Origin: Synaphobranchus kaupii | Taxonomy: Eukaryota > Chordata > Actinopteri > Anguilliformes > Synaphobranchidae | Direction of reading: 5' to 3' | NCBI GenBank assembly: GCA_029718625.1 | Contig: CM056391.1 | Span: 7,618,861 to 7,682,860, forward strand | Length of the DNA: 64,000 bases | In this document: positions 1 through 13,200 of the stretch, one piece after another | How positions within the stretch are numbered: the first letter of the stretch is position 1 | How the letters are laid out: each line of letters starts with the position of its first letter | The notes under the pieces: model-generated | What the model was told of the DNA's origin: nothing | The model's database searches: none | What the model saw: only the letters and a program-made list of their open reading frames with translations | Position numbers and translations under genes: made by a program

Positions 1-1021
1 GGAGAAAAAAAGGTCAATGTATCAAAATAAACTACAAAATACTGCAACCAAAAATGTATCAAAATAAAAATATGGTATTTTGTATTTTGAAAATACGATA
101 AATGACATTTCGGTCTCTAACCTCTCTCTCCATTACAGCATCTGCTCTTTGTCTCTCCGTTGCTTGCTAGCGAATGCTCTGGTAAGCGCTGGGGAATGGA
201 TACAGGACCTTTCATGACTTAATCTTCTACTTTGATTTTCCCTTTGGCGAGAGCTTAACATAGAAAATCATTGCTTTGCCAGCGTGAAGCACGCAGCTCG
301 TTAGCGCATAGTATGTGGTAGTCAGGTGGTGTATGGCAAAAGAGTAATAAGGGACATTACCGACTCCTTTTAACTTCAGTTAATGCGTTAGTTTTGCAAT
401 ATATTAGACGCAAAAAGCGCCAACCATCACGTTTCCACTTTAACCACCTCCTCACTGACCGCTCGCTCACAAGAGACTGGGCAAATGACTGAGTGCGTTC
501 GATTTACAGCCCGGAGCATGTCACTTAGGAGTGATTTAAGCTCCATGAAGACTGTTACGGACAAAGATTAAAATGTTGTTTCTGAATTGTACATACATGT
601 ATCAGAAATACTGCCCATCCCTACCTGTGTGTCCAAACCCCTATTGAAGTATATTGAAAGGACCTGATGTCAGCTTTGTTACTAAATATGTAACATTTGA
701 CTAGAAATGTTGCTCCACATCCATAATATGAGTCTGATTATACGTTAAAAAATGTTGAGAGAATTTTTGCCCCTGAGGTAGTCTATCCCTTTTAAAACAT
801 GGGTGATGAATACTTTTGCAATTCACATTTTCTGGTCACGTAAATTTGATAAAATCACACCAATTTTTAGACTTTGAATACGTCTTAATTAAAAACAAAT
901 CCCACATAAATGCATTTTGGAATGAGTAAAATGTAAAAACTCAGAATACTTTTGCAATCCAACTGTATATGCAGTAGCCTATACATATTAGCAAAAAACG
1001 CTAGCTATCCGCGGTTATCAC
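1..1021. other. AT-rich non-coding stretch, presumed cdh16 intron
   Basis: No convincing exon is seen on either strand. The next cdh16 exons (membrane segment and short tail) should lie to the left of position 1, so this is probably intron sequence with unclassified repeat debris. Confidence 0.5.
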
Positions 1022-1294
1022 CATGGTAACGTGACACTAGCACAGCAGACGCACCGTTGATGGGCGTGAGCTTCCAGTTGCGGCGCACGGTGGCGTCGCT
1101 CCGGAGAGAGAAGTTGAGCCTCCCGCCGTGCTGGGGCCCGTCGCTGTCCCGGGACGCCAGCACCACGGCCTGGTCCTCCCAACGTGGGGTGCACAGGTAC
1201 TTCCAGGAGTAATCCCCCACCAAAACGGGGCTGTTATCGTTCACATCCAGGATGTGCACGGTCACCACGGCCGTGACGGACAGGGAGGAGTTCT
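1022..1294 (-). CDS. cdh16: cdh16 coding exon 14 (last exon in window)
   Basis: Codes residues 633-724. The linker [12 protein letters not shown] is followed by [10 protein letters not shown] and [10 protein letters not shown], the membrane-proximal part diagnostic of CDH16. Acceptor GGTGTCCAG. The 3' end uses a GTGATA donor in phase 1 and is less certain than the others. Membrane-segment exons were not found between 1 and 1021. Confidence 0.88.
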
Positions 1295-4200
1295 CTGGAC
1301 ACCACATCGACAAAGGGCCAATGAGATCACCCGTTACAAAAATTATTGGCCTGATTTACTGAGAACCTTTAGCATGCACAAAACCTTTTAACACACGCAA
1401 AACCAATAACACGACCAATGATTGGTTATGGTATTTGTTTTGCACCAATCGTTGGTTGTGTTATTAGTTTTGCATGTGCTGAAAGGTTTTGCACACGCTA
1501 AAGATCTTAGTAAATCAGGCCCTATATGTATGTTTAAGAAACTGCAGTTACACCTACATCCCCCCCTGTTGTGGACTTAATTCCAATCTAGCTGTTAATA
1601 GGCCCTGTGCTAATACTGTGTGGTAATTTCATTGGAATCAATGGAAGCCTTTGAAATTTCCTGTACATTTCTGCATTGAGGCAACTCAGGTTAGACCACT
1701 GGGAGTCCTACAATGCTAGGATAAAAATAAATCTGCCCCATTTCATCTGGGCTCAGTTGTGTCCTGTTTATGAAAAGGAATCTGTACTGAAATTAGCCCT
1801 GAGTGGAAAAATGCCCAAAGGACGCATTAAACTCACTCCTGTGTGATTCTGAGGACAAACTCAAACTCCTTAAATACATTTTAAAAACACAACCAAAATG
1901 TAAGCTCTGCAATCAGCCTCAGTAAATAACTGCTCATTTAATCGTTGACACTCTTCTGCTCTTCCATATGTATAGACAACCTCTCTCTGTCTTTCTCTCT
2001 CTCTTTCATTCCCTCCCTCCCTCCCTGCCTCCCTCCCCTCTCCCCTTCTGCCCAGGTAATGACCGGGGTCTTGATTGGGATCGATCTTTCGGTTGATGTT
2101 AAGCACCACCAGCGACGATTCTACACCTTTTACTTAACGAATTACGAAATGCCGGTAATGTTCTATGGACGAAAATGGAATTAAACCCATCCCTGCTACC
2201 AAAGACCTCCGTTGGGCCCACAGAGACCCAGTCTCAATCGCAGACTCGATCCTCGGACCCCAATGGGGAGGCACAGTCGGACGCAACAGCAAACCGCAGC
2301 GTTTTCCCAGCGGTGCTCTTACTTCCGTCCACGGCCATAACCTCCATGGTGTACGTGCTGTTCTCCTCCCGGTCCAGCGACTGCACGGTCCTCAGCTCCC
2401 CTGAGTCCTTGTCGATGGTGAAATGCTTCTTAGTGTCACCTCTTAGGGAGTATCTGTAGAGAAACAGGCAGAGTTTAGACGTTGTAGCTCACTGTATCAT
2501 TCTCATTACGTGTGTACACTAACAAGTAGAGGAATATTTAACTTTTAGAGTTAAAATACACTGTTATTTCTTTTGCTATACACTTTCTGTTAAGGGTATT
2601 TATTTAAAAACAACATGGAAATTCCACACATTCAAGCATAATTAAGTTTCGAGATCAGCACTCATTTTTATGACTCAGTACATTTTTATCTAATCTAAAT
2701 TAAAGGTGGGACAAATATTTGACAAGCAAGAGATACAAATGTTTCACCTTTTGCTTCGACCTGATGACTAGGCGAAGCCAAGGGTAAAAATATTGCCACC
2801 TTTCGTTGACAAACTGCAGTTAATTGCGTTTTTTATTCCGCGGATCTTAAAACATTGCTCATGCATTCACTTAAGCATATATTTAGATAGCAGACACTTT
2901 TATGATCCATAGTTATTCAATATTTCTCATTATTCAAGATCACAGACACTGTAGCCTACACATCAGGAAATTTCCTGGTTTCACCTGGTGTTCAAACCTG
3001 AAATCACTGCCCAGTCCTGGCTCCAATGTCACTCCTGCTCAGTGTCACCCACTCCAAGCCTCAGATTATTACACATTATTACTCATCCCCATACTAATGA
3101 AACAGGTGGAGAGCCAGGAACACACTTCTGTACATGTACACCATTACACAGACCCGCTAGACCGAGAGTGCTAACCGGCACGGACTGCTGCCAATTAGCC
3201 AACCTATAATGGAGGTGTTACGGCTGTGGTTCTTACGTCAGCCATCACGCTAAATGAAGCAGAGATCTTACTAATGGCCCACACCAGGCAGGGGAAAAAA
3301 AAATCACAATCTTTTTTAAAGGTTCTACCGTGTGATCGTACCTGCCGATTGTCGTCAGCTAAAACTGCCGCTGGATTGCTAGCGAATGCTACAAATTTGT
3401 TTGCTAATCTCAGAATGCTAAGATCTTTGCAAACTAGTAGAGAAATATATGCTTATCTGTTTGTTTCTTTTCAAATGTACGGATGCATAGATAAAAAATT
3501 ATAATAAATGATAAAAAATAAAAAAAAACATAAAAATAAAAGGTGTCAGCAAAAAAAGGTGAAACAGATATTTTATACATAGACTTTTTTGCAGGGACTG
3601 CAGGAACGCATGAAAGGGTTATTAGAATGGTTTTGTTGATGACAGACAGGGGACTACATTTCCCAGAGTCCACTCACCAGACAAAATAGTTATAAGTGTC
3701 AGTTCTGTAAATCTGGGTGAGGTTTTTGTTGTGTAGAAAAGAAGATAGAGGGTAGACTACATTTCCCAGAGTCAATTCACCTGATGGGGTTGCTATCGGG
3801 GTCAGACGCCCGGATTGTGGCGATTACCCGTCCGGGCTCCTCCCCTTCCCTCACGGCCACCTCGTAGTGGCTCTCGGGAAGGCTGGGTCCCTCGTTGATG
3901 TCATCGATGACAATGGACACTGTTGCAGTGGACGCCGGCCCATATTCCCCGTGGACCAGGGCCTCGGGGTTCCGGGCGCTGAGAACCAGGGCGTACTCAC
4001 GCATGTGCTCATAGTCCAGAACCTGCTCATAATGAATACACACATTTAGCTCATAATGGATACACACCTTTAGCTCATAATGAATACACACGCTTAGCTA
4101 GTCATGAATACACACGCTTAGCTCATAATGAATACACATGCTTAGCTCATAATGAATACACACGTTTAGCTCATAATGAATACACATGCTTAGCTCATAA

Positions 4201-7200
4201 TGAACACGCACGCTTAGCTCATAATTAATACACACGCTTAGCTCATAATGAATACGCACGCTTAGCTCATAATGAATACACACGTTTAGCTCATAATGAA
4301 TACACACGTTTAGCTCATAATTAATACACATGCTTAGCTCATAATGAATACACACGCTTAGCTCATAATGAATACACATGCTTAGCTCATAATGAATACA
4401 CATGCTTAGCTCATAATGAATACACACGCTTAGCTCATAATGAATACACACGCTTAGCTCATAATGAATACACACGTTTAGCTAGTCATGAATACACACG
4501 CTTAGCTCATAATGAATACACATGCTTAGCTCATCATGAATACACACGCTTAGCTCGTCATGAAAACACACGCTTAGCTCGTCATAAATATACACATTTA
4601 GCTCATAATGAATACACACGCTTAGCTAGTCATGAATACACACGCTTAGCTCATAATGAATACACATGCTTAGCTCATAATGAATACACACGTTTAGCTC
4701 ATAATGAATACAAATGCTTAGCGCATAATGAATGCACACGCTTAGCTCATAATGAATACACATGCTTAGCTCATAATGAATACACACGTTTAGCTGATAA
4801 TGAATACACATGCTTAGCTCATAATGAATACGCACGCTTAGCTCATAATGAATACACACGTTTAGCTCATAATGAATACACATGTTTAGCTCATAATTAA
4901 TACACATGCTTAGCTCATAATGAATACACACGCTTAGCTCATAATGAATACACATGCTTAGCTCATAATGAATACATATGCTTAGCTCATAATGAATACA
5001 CACGCTTAGCTCATAATGAATACACACGCTTAGCTCATAATGAATACACACGTTTAGCTCATAATGAATACATATGCTTAGCTCATAATGAATACACACG
5101 CTTAGCTCATAATGAATACACACGCGTAGCTCATAATGAATACACACGTTTAGCTCATAATGAACACAAATGCTTAGCGCATAATTAATACACACGCTTA
5201 GCTCATAATGAATTCAGCCTGTAATGACAAGGTGTCACATGTACCGTCAGCTCAGCGCAGGTGTAAACCACGCTGTGTCTGAATGCTCACGACTTGAAAG
5301 TGTCGGAAAAAGAGCCGCGTCGTTGTCGTTCGCCTTTCTTCTACGCCCTCCCTAGCTTTCCGCGCGGTGCTTTTCAGGCTGAACGCCCCGAGCACAAAAG
5401 GCCCGTGTGCTGCAAAAGCAGACTGTGTCCCTTCGCAAATCCATCAGCGCACAATTCAAAATGGCTTTTCATAAGGCGGAATGGTTGTTGGTTGTTTTTT
5501 TTTTTCCCCACAAGGCTCCAGTAAACGGCCTTCTTTTTTCCTCGGATGCTTGTGTTAGGACGGTACCCCTACCCCCCCCCCCCCCCCCCCGGGCATATCA
5601 CAGTGGGGGGCTGCTGGGAAGGGACCTCACAGAGCCGGGAGGTACCTGATGCTCCCAGGCTGTACTGTCGAAATACAGGTAGGTACACTGCGGCCCAGAA
5701 CCAGATAAAGCCAACAGCAATACAATCTGAGCTCATTTACCGTCAAGAGGCTGGATTTATTTGTATTGCGTGTGTGTGTGTGTATGTGTGTGGTGTGTTT
5801 GCACATGTGTGTGATGTAATTCCATTATTAAATCATAAAAAAATCCACCTGCTGACAGTGTAGCTTCTTACCTTGTTCAAACAATGCTCACATATTCCTG
5901 GTAGGATCACCACATTACCCTAATTTGTGATTAGTAAGCCATCTCATCTCATGCCTGTGGCAAGTCTTCTCATCAAAGTATGAGGAAGAACAAGCAATGC
6001 ACAGGAACCATATGTTCTAATGGGAAGAAAACATTGGTTTTGTCAAGAGTACTGGCCAGATTGCTGAAAAGATGTTTTTAATAATAAACATATTTTCTTA
6101 TTTTCTCATATTTCCTTCGTGTGCACGTTTCACACATACAAAAACAATGGAGAAAATGAAGAAGAACTGTAGCTCAGTTAATGTCTTTATTTTCCAATTT
6201 TCCCATTTTTTCCCCCAAGCCAATTGGACCCTACGTAATTGCATTCTCCCCGCGTAGCAACCGCTAGAGAATTGCCGCAACAGCCCCGTCAGCCGGTAGT
6301 AGAAAGGAGAGCGCCACGTCCTCTACAGGGCGCGACTCCTCAAGCCCCTGACCGTGATTCCAACTCTCCGAGTCCCTCCCCCCACCCCAGGAGCGGCTGC
6401 CAATTGCCACTCCCTCAAGTCATCGGCCATGCTCGGATCCGGCAGGACCGGGGAACGAACCCCGGATCCTTGGGGCGCAACTGCACAAACTGAAAGCCCG
6501 CGCTTTTACCGCTACACCACCACGGCGGCTTCTCCAACCATTTCTGACTGATTCTGAAATTCTATATGGCCATCCCACCACTTTCACTTGTCCTGACATC
6601 TCCGTCTCTTCTTCTCTTTCTATCTGTCATTCTATAGCTCTCTCTCTCTTTCTCTCTCTGTAACCCCCCATAGAATGTATCCTTCATTCCATAATTTCTG
6701 TCTCAGTAAGTTCCCTTCCGCAACTCATTACTAAGCACATCAATTTGCATGTCCTTTAATACTGACACATACTGCACTGCCTATATCATTGACAGATGCA
6801 CTCTCCGTATTATAATACTGAACTACGTGGAATTTAGGTATCATTCTTGTACGAGTGGCATGTACCCTTTCAGGATCAGCTGCCTCAATATCCCATCGCT
6901 TGTGCGTCAATGAGCTTAACCCAGATGAGAGGCGAGCGCTGCTTTATTTACCAGTGTCACTGATCGCTGCATCGACTACACTCATATGAGCTGTTAGCTG
7001 TGCGCTGTGATGCCATCACACACACACTTATACAGTGTCTGAGGTATCAGAGGCTATCAGTGCATTTACTTTGACATCACGACATCCTGAACTTCATCAG
7101 CCATCGGCACTGTGCGGTGCTGTATAGCACGCTAGCTCCAGGCCTTCTGATCATGTATACACATATATCATACATATACCATGTTACAAGCCCAGTTCCC

Positions 7201-10200
7201 CTAACCATTAAACTACACTGCCTCCTGGCTAATTTTCATGCTGTGCTTACTGTAATTGTCTCTTGTATGGCTTGTAAATGTGATACTGATCAATTAGTAA
7301 ACTCTACTAAGACAACTGTTATTAATGGCACACTGCACTGTAATTAAATCTAAGTGGAATCCCCTGCTAATAAGACAACGGACATATGTCTTCTGCTTTA
7401 GGGGTCTCACACATTAGCATGGGCTTCTTTAGGTCACGGAATGACACGTTTCTTTAGGTCACGGAATGTAATTGCATTCAGTAAATATAGTGTACCAACG
7501 TGCCCTCGGCACTAAAATACTCTCCACATATAGACCCCCCCCCCTACCCCCTCCTTTATTCCAGTACCAATCACAAAGACTCCACTTCGATCTGGCGTCC
7601 CTCTCAAGACTTCCAAGTGCTCCGGGTTCGACAGAGATTGCAACAGTTTGGCTGTCTCCACAGGAGCGGGTTGTTAACATACAGCACATGGACATCAGTC
7701 TTTGCTCCCGTGGCAGTGCAGTTGAAGTCAGGAGAGAAGCTGTGGTGTGCGGAGCTGGATTTCTGTCAGGTGACGAGTTTGCCTCTCTGCCATGTGTCCC
7801 AGAGTTCATTTGGAGAGGCACTGTTCCGTTGGCCAATTAGACTACAGGGCAGTTCGCCAAAAATTTTCATTTTTTATTTTTTACGTTTTACCTCAGCCTC
7901 ATGTGGCTTATACGAGCCCGCTGAGAGACAGCAAATAGCAGCACTCATGGGCTGCCCCAGTTAAGAAGCCAACATCCCATGGCGCACGGCCACTATCTGA
8001 CAGCTAAACAAATCAATGAATTTTGAGAATTCCCTGGCTGTCTACAAACCCCGCCAGACCCTGGTGAGGAGCAGGAGGGGGGGGGGGGGGGGGGGGCAGG
8101 TAACACAGGTGTGATGTAAGGAATCAAAGTACTGTACCTGAGTGTAGGAGAAATGTGTAGTGTAGTGAACATCCTGAGGAATGGGTTGGATTTGGGGGAG
8201 TGGGTACATTTATTTTGAGAAAAGACAACCGTTAGCATAGCCTATTTTTATGACACCTGAACTGTAAATCGATTAAATGGTTTAGTGTAAGGTGTAAGCT
8301 GCTTGGCACTTTTGGAGCACTTTGTCTATCCAGACGTGTCTTTACTACTTTTTTGGCGGCATAATTGTTTTTCCTATAGTCTCCTGTTTCATCGTGAACA
8401 GGAATACCGGCTCGAGCAACACTAGCTCTGGTTTTGTCATCGTGCAGCGGGGGATATTTTTATGTACATGGCAAGTCAGGAAAATACGTCCTTGCCGAAG
8501 GCATGCCGAAATAATCACCGTGGGGATTACGCGACCTGAAAAGGTCGCAGGGCGGCTAACTCAATAAAAATACCTTTTGCAGGATTACGGCGACCTCGTT
8601 GGTTTGTCTCTCGGCCTCCAGTGTGAAAATGTCCTCCTCATTTCCAGACTCCAGCCTGTAGTCCACCAGCCAGCTGTCTCTCCCTCTCTCGTCTCCGTCC
8701 CAGGCGCACACAGACGTTACTGTAGTGCCCACCTGAGCATCTTCAGGAAGGTGAAAGGGACCATACTGAGGAGAGAGAGAGAATAAAAATAGGGGGAGGC
8801 AGAAAACAAAAAGCAAGTGAGACATGAAATGAGAGTGATAGAGTGGTATGAGAGAGATAAGAATAAGGCAGAGAGAGAGAAAGAGAAAAAGATAGAATAG
8901 GCAGAATGAAAGAGTGAGGAGTACACAGGTGACTCATGTAAATGCAATCACAGCTCCGTTTAATCAGTAGGCTACTGGGATACGCACTGATGTTAATTAC
9001 TGTTATTCCGGTGTTATTACAGCCCTCATAGCTTCCATATTAAGATGATTATGTGCTGAAATGATTAGATGCTATAAGCCAGCCTATAGTTGTACAGATC
9101 CTGCAATAAGGGTCATGTTCAAAGGCTATATTTGCAATTAGATCCCCCGACCAGCAGAACTGAACCACTGGTCCTGCATAGCAATCCTTCTCTCACACAC
9201 CTCCTGTCTGTTAGCTTCAGCACGCTATAATCTGCAGCTCATGATTATCGTACAAAGTGGCTGGATACACCGTGATCTTCGATCCCACCCTTCTGAGAGG
9301 GTCAAAAAAGGGCGTCGCCGCTCACCGCACACCTCGCTACTCTCCCCTCTCGTGTGCCTTAAGGGCGCCCACATGACCACAGCACATCCAGAAGTTTCAG
9401 CCGTGAAAATGCTTAATCGCAACTGTTGTGCACGCAACAGGGAACGCACGGCGGCAATGCTAATGCGCTAATGCTAATGCCGTTTTTTGTTTTTTTTTTC
9501 CTAATTTTTTCCATGCCACAAAATCACTTAAAGGCACCGTCTGGATGGATCCGCGTGATTACGTACGTAGCGTTCCGAGTGTGGCATACCTGAAGGTGTC
9601 GCATCTGTTAAAAGTGCAACGGGGCGTATCTTTACAGAGCACTGGCTGTAATTAGCAGAGGTCGTCCCAGCTGTGGTGTGGGGAGAGTCTAAATATAACC
9701 GACCGACCGCTGCGATGTTTCCACCCTACAGTACACGTGCTGAAGGATACAGGGGATTTAAAGCTCCATGTACTGTGAGCATATTTATTTGTTTTGCATG
9801 CCTGTTAGGCCTACTCCTGTTGAACATAGACGGCTTCGGCTTCAGTGTCGTTTCCCTTACTTCAGAGTTACCCTCCTGCATTACTGAAGCGGCGTGGGTT
9901 AGACTGTTCGAGGATTGGTGTGGTTTAGGCCGCGTCGTTCATCGCCACTAAAGACTGGTGAGGTCCCGGCTCCTGCTGCCTCCGCATCATCACCACCAGC
10001 TCAGAGTCATAAACCCGTAAACAGTGAGATCTACTGAGTATTTACTGCTCTTTTACACAAATGTGTATTTTAGGGAGATGCACGAACGAAAAACTGCGCT
10101 TGGCAGGGGCTGAGATTTTCTTCTTTATCTTGGCAGATCAAGGGAGGGAGCCCCCTAGAGGTCAACTTTGGACAAAATCCAGTGATGCACACACATTCTT

Positions 10201-13200
10201 GTACTGTACTGTGAAAAGAGTTTTTGGTGGAAAAAAACACCAGAACAGTGGTGGAAGGTTTTTTAGTAAATTTCCAAATGATAGATTTTGTTCCTGGGAC
10301 AGTAGAGTGCTTTGTTATTTTGAAGCTTCCAGTGTGATGGGACTATTTGGTCTTATATCTGACACTAACACTAATCTGTCAGAAATGCATGTTTTCACTG
10401 GTAAATAAACCTTCCCAGAGCTGAGCTTTGTTAGATTACCATGGAAAGCAAGAAGGGGATTAAAACTTTTGCGACATTTGTTTCCCTTCTATTTATATCA
10501 GCGTGAGATTCGAAACCTAATCCAGTAATGTTTCACTTGGCTCCCGTCAAATCAAGATCTGTGAGCTCGCTCCGGACTTTCCGGCCCCTGTTCTGACACA
10601 AGGGAATGGAAACACAACCTAAGCCCCAACATAACAGACAGACACCATTCTGGATACCTCGCTTTGGGAAAAAACTGGTGGATTATTGTTCTGATCCAGG
10701 ATATCAACGACAACAGTGCAGGAGCTGTTCAAACCTGAGGAGAGAGGACAGCAGAGACGTTCAATTATTTCATTTCTGAAACTATTAATTTACTTAGCAA
10801 GCCCCGTCTGGGGTGATTTATATAGCTTACATTTAGCCTATTTGTTTGTTCACTATATTGATTAAAGGTACTCAAGATGGAGGCTTCAACAGTCCCCCTC
10901 GGGGGACTGAAACTCACAGCAATCTGTTCATGCCCTAAACGTTATGTTCCTACATTTTTAGTTCTTTGAACACTACGGCACGTGGCAACAGATGCTGACG
11001 TCAGCGCACTTTGTGGCCACGCATGCCATCGAAGAATATTCTAGAAGGCCGAGGGCAAGTGTGAGCCCAGGCTTGGCCCCGCCCCTCCCCTCTCGCACCT
11101 TTGGCGTCCTCGGCGGCGATGGTCATTATGTACTGGCGGGCGGCGCCCACCATGTTGTCAGCCTGGACGGAGATGACCCCCGAATCGCGGTCCACACGGA
11201 ACAGGGCCCGGGGGCTGTCCGGACTCAGGCCCGCCAGCCGGTAGAAGATCCTCACGTTGTCCGTTTTCGGATCGTCGTTGTCCGCTGCCTGGACCGTGAG
11301 AATTTCAGTCCCTAGGATTCAAACGTAATCGCTACATCAGAAATAAATGAAGCACGCGAAAGTGTAGAAATTTTGTCAGAGTAACTTTTTCCACTCTTTC
11401 GTCAAGCGTCACCTGTATTACTTGTTCAAATTATTTTTTTAAAATGTTGCTACATCAAAAGAGTCATAATCCAGAGAGCCAATGGTAGGAACTATTTTAT
11501 TCCTTTACTTCTGAGGTATGAGGCGGTGACCTCTCACCCTTGCCAGCGAGCTCATTGATAACGGCGTGGTACTGCATCTGGGGGAAGGTAGGCCGGTTGT
11601 CGTTGGCGTCGCCCACCATTACGCGCAGCTCGGCGGGCTTGGCGATCTCCTTGCCGTCTGGCCGCTCCACCACAATGTTTATCTGGAACTGCCAGATAGA
11701 GAGACATCCCCCGACCGTCACCATGTCCAAGGCAAGCATGACAATTTTTGCATTAAAAAAAAAAAATAATCACAGGAAAAGGTTTAGCAATTAGCTGTTA
11801 CCATGGCACCATCCACAGATGCCTAAATGATTCCGGTATGTTCCGCCTCACATTAAACTAGCGAATAGCCATAGCGTGAATGCTACAGGACTGTATATTT
11901 TGTGTCTGCGGTTTCTGTGGCTTTGCTTTTTTTTACCCTATGGAAGGCTTACATGCGTTTGGTAACAACATGGCCACTGACTGAGATAAGTATGTGGGAT
12001 TCACCACTAGTTTCAGGCCCCTTTGCCTTGTGACCCACTTGTCGTTCGTGTCATAATGAGAGTTACCCATTGATTGTGTGCATTCATTATCTCATTTACA
12101 CTAACTGCCGTCACATCTGACGCAGGTTTGAGAAGCAAGGCAAGCTGTATTTCTGAGCAATGCTGCGACCATGACAATAACATGACCGGTAATAATGCAC
12201 TCAAATTAACAGCAGGAAACAAAAGGTTAGCAGCTACTGCACTGGTCTTCTGTTGTAGTCTATTCAGTGCGTGATTATCAGTCTGCATATGACAATGTAC
12301 AAAAAGGATCATATTGAATGCAGATGATTTTTGACCTTTGCTACTTGAACAAATGCTAAACGTAAACATCTCTGTTATTACCCCCATTTTGACGTAAAAA
12401 AAAAGTTAGTTAGTTTGACTGAGTTGTTAGTTTTAATGAATTGCTTGTAGATTGATGGAAACTGGATTACTGCAATGTAATATGGGCTAGTTTATCTGCA
12501 TTCGCTAATGTAATGTTTTGGTTATGTAACATGTGATTACAAATATATTGAACATAAAAAACACTGTGCACTGCATTGCTGTTTAAGGGACATCAGTAAT
12601 GCTGCTAATCATTTGGTCAATATTATTGAGCTTCTTTTGAAGGAATGGGCATAAAAAAATGGTCTGCTGTCGTTTGTTAGTTAGAATTACTGACCTACTT
12701 TCCCGCTCACCTACTTCTGCCCCTGGGAAATCGAGCCATGAAAGTGACTGAAAAAATCAGTCGGAACAGCGGCGGGCAGATTGATTTATAGACTTTGCGT
12801 TCTCTCCTCTACGCTTGCTCAGCGCTGTTAATCGCTAGTCATGCCCAGGCTATTCACAAAGCCGGCGTTATGGCCCACAACTGAAACTATCACAAAGAGG
12901 GCTCTAACAAAGCCCGCCCACGCTCAAACACACGCACAGAATAACGCCACGTCTTCGTCTGTGAACCGCTGCGACTGCCGCGTGAAAGAAGGACCACAAT
13001 GCGCTCTGACTCATGCCATTATGTGGAAGCGACGGCGCTGTAAAGGCGGATTCTCACCAAATCCGGCGACGACGCATGAGGACGCGCCGGACCCCCAAAC
13101 TGTGCGTTTGGAGGGCGGTGCTATTAGACGGGTTCAGTAGCCTACGTGGAAACATTAACGGCACCTGATTGGTTAGACGTATTTTGCCATGTATTATACC

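Noticed and set aside
4098..5195. Open frames of 125 and 189 codons reading repeated CIHYEL octapeptides
   Set aside because: They are translations of the 24-bp minisatellite, whose length is a multiple of three. There is no non-repeat coding sequence apart from the neighbouring cadherin exon.
4024..5213. CRISPR-like regular array
   Set aside because: Units are contiguous with no spacers and the genome is vertebrate; it is a minisatellite.
7459..7964. Overlapping frames of 122-154 codons on both strands
   Set aside because: Several frames are open at once and none resembles a protein; this is intron of cdh16.
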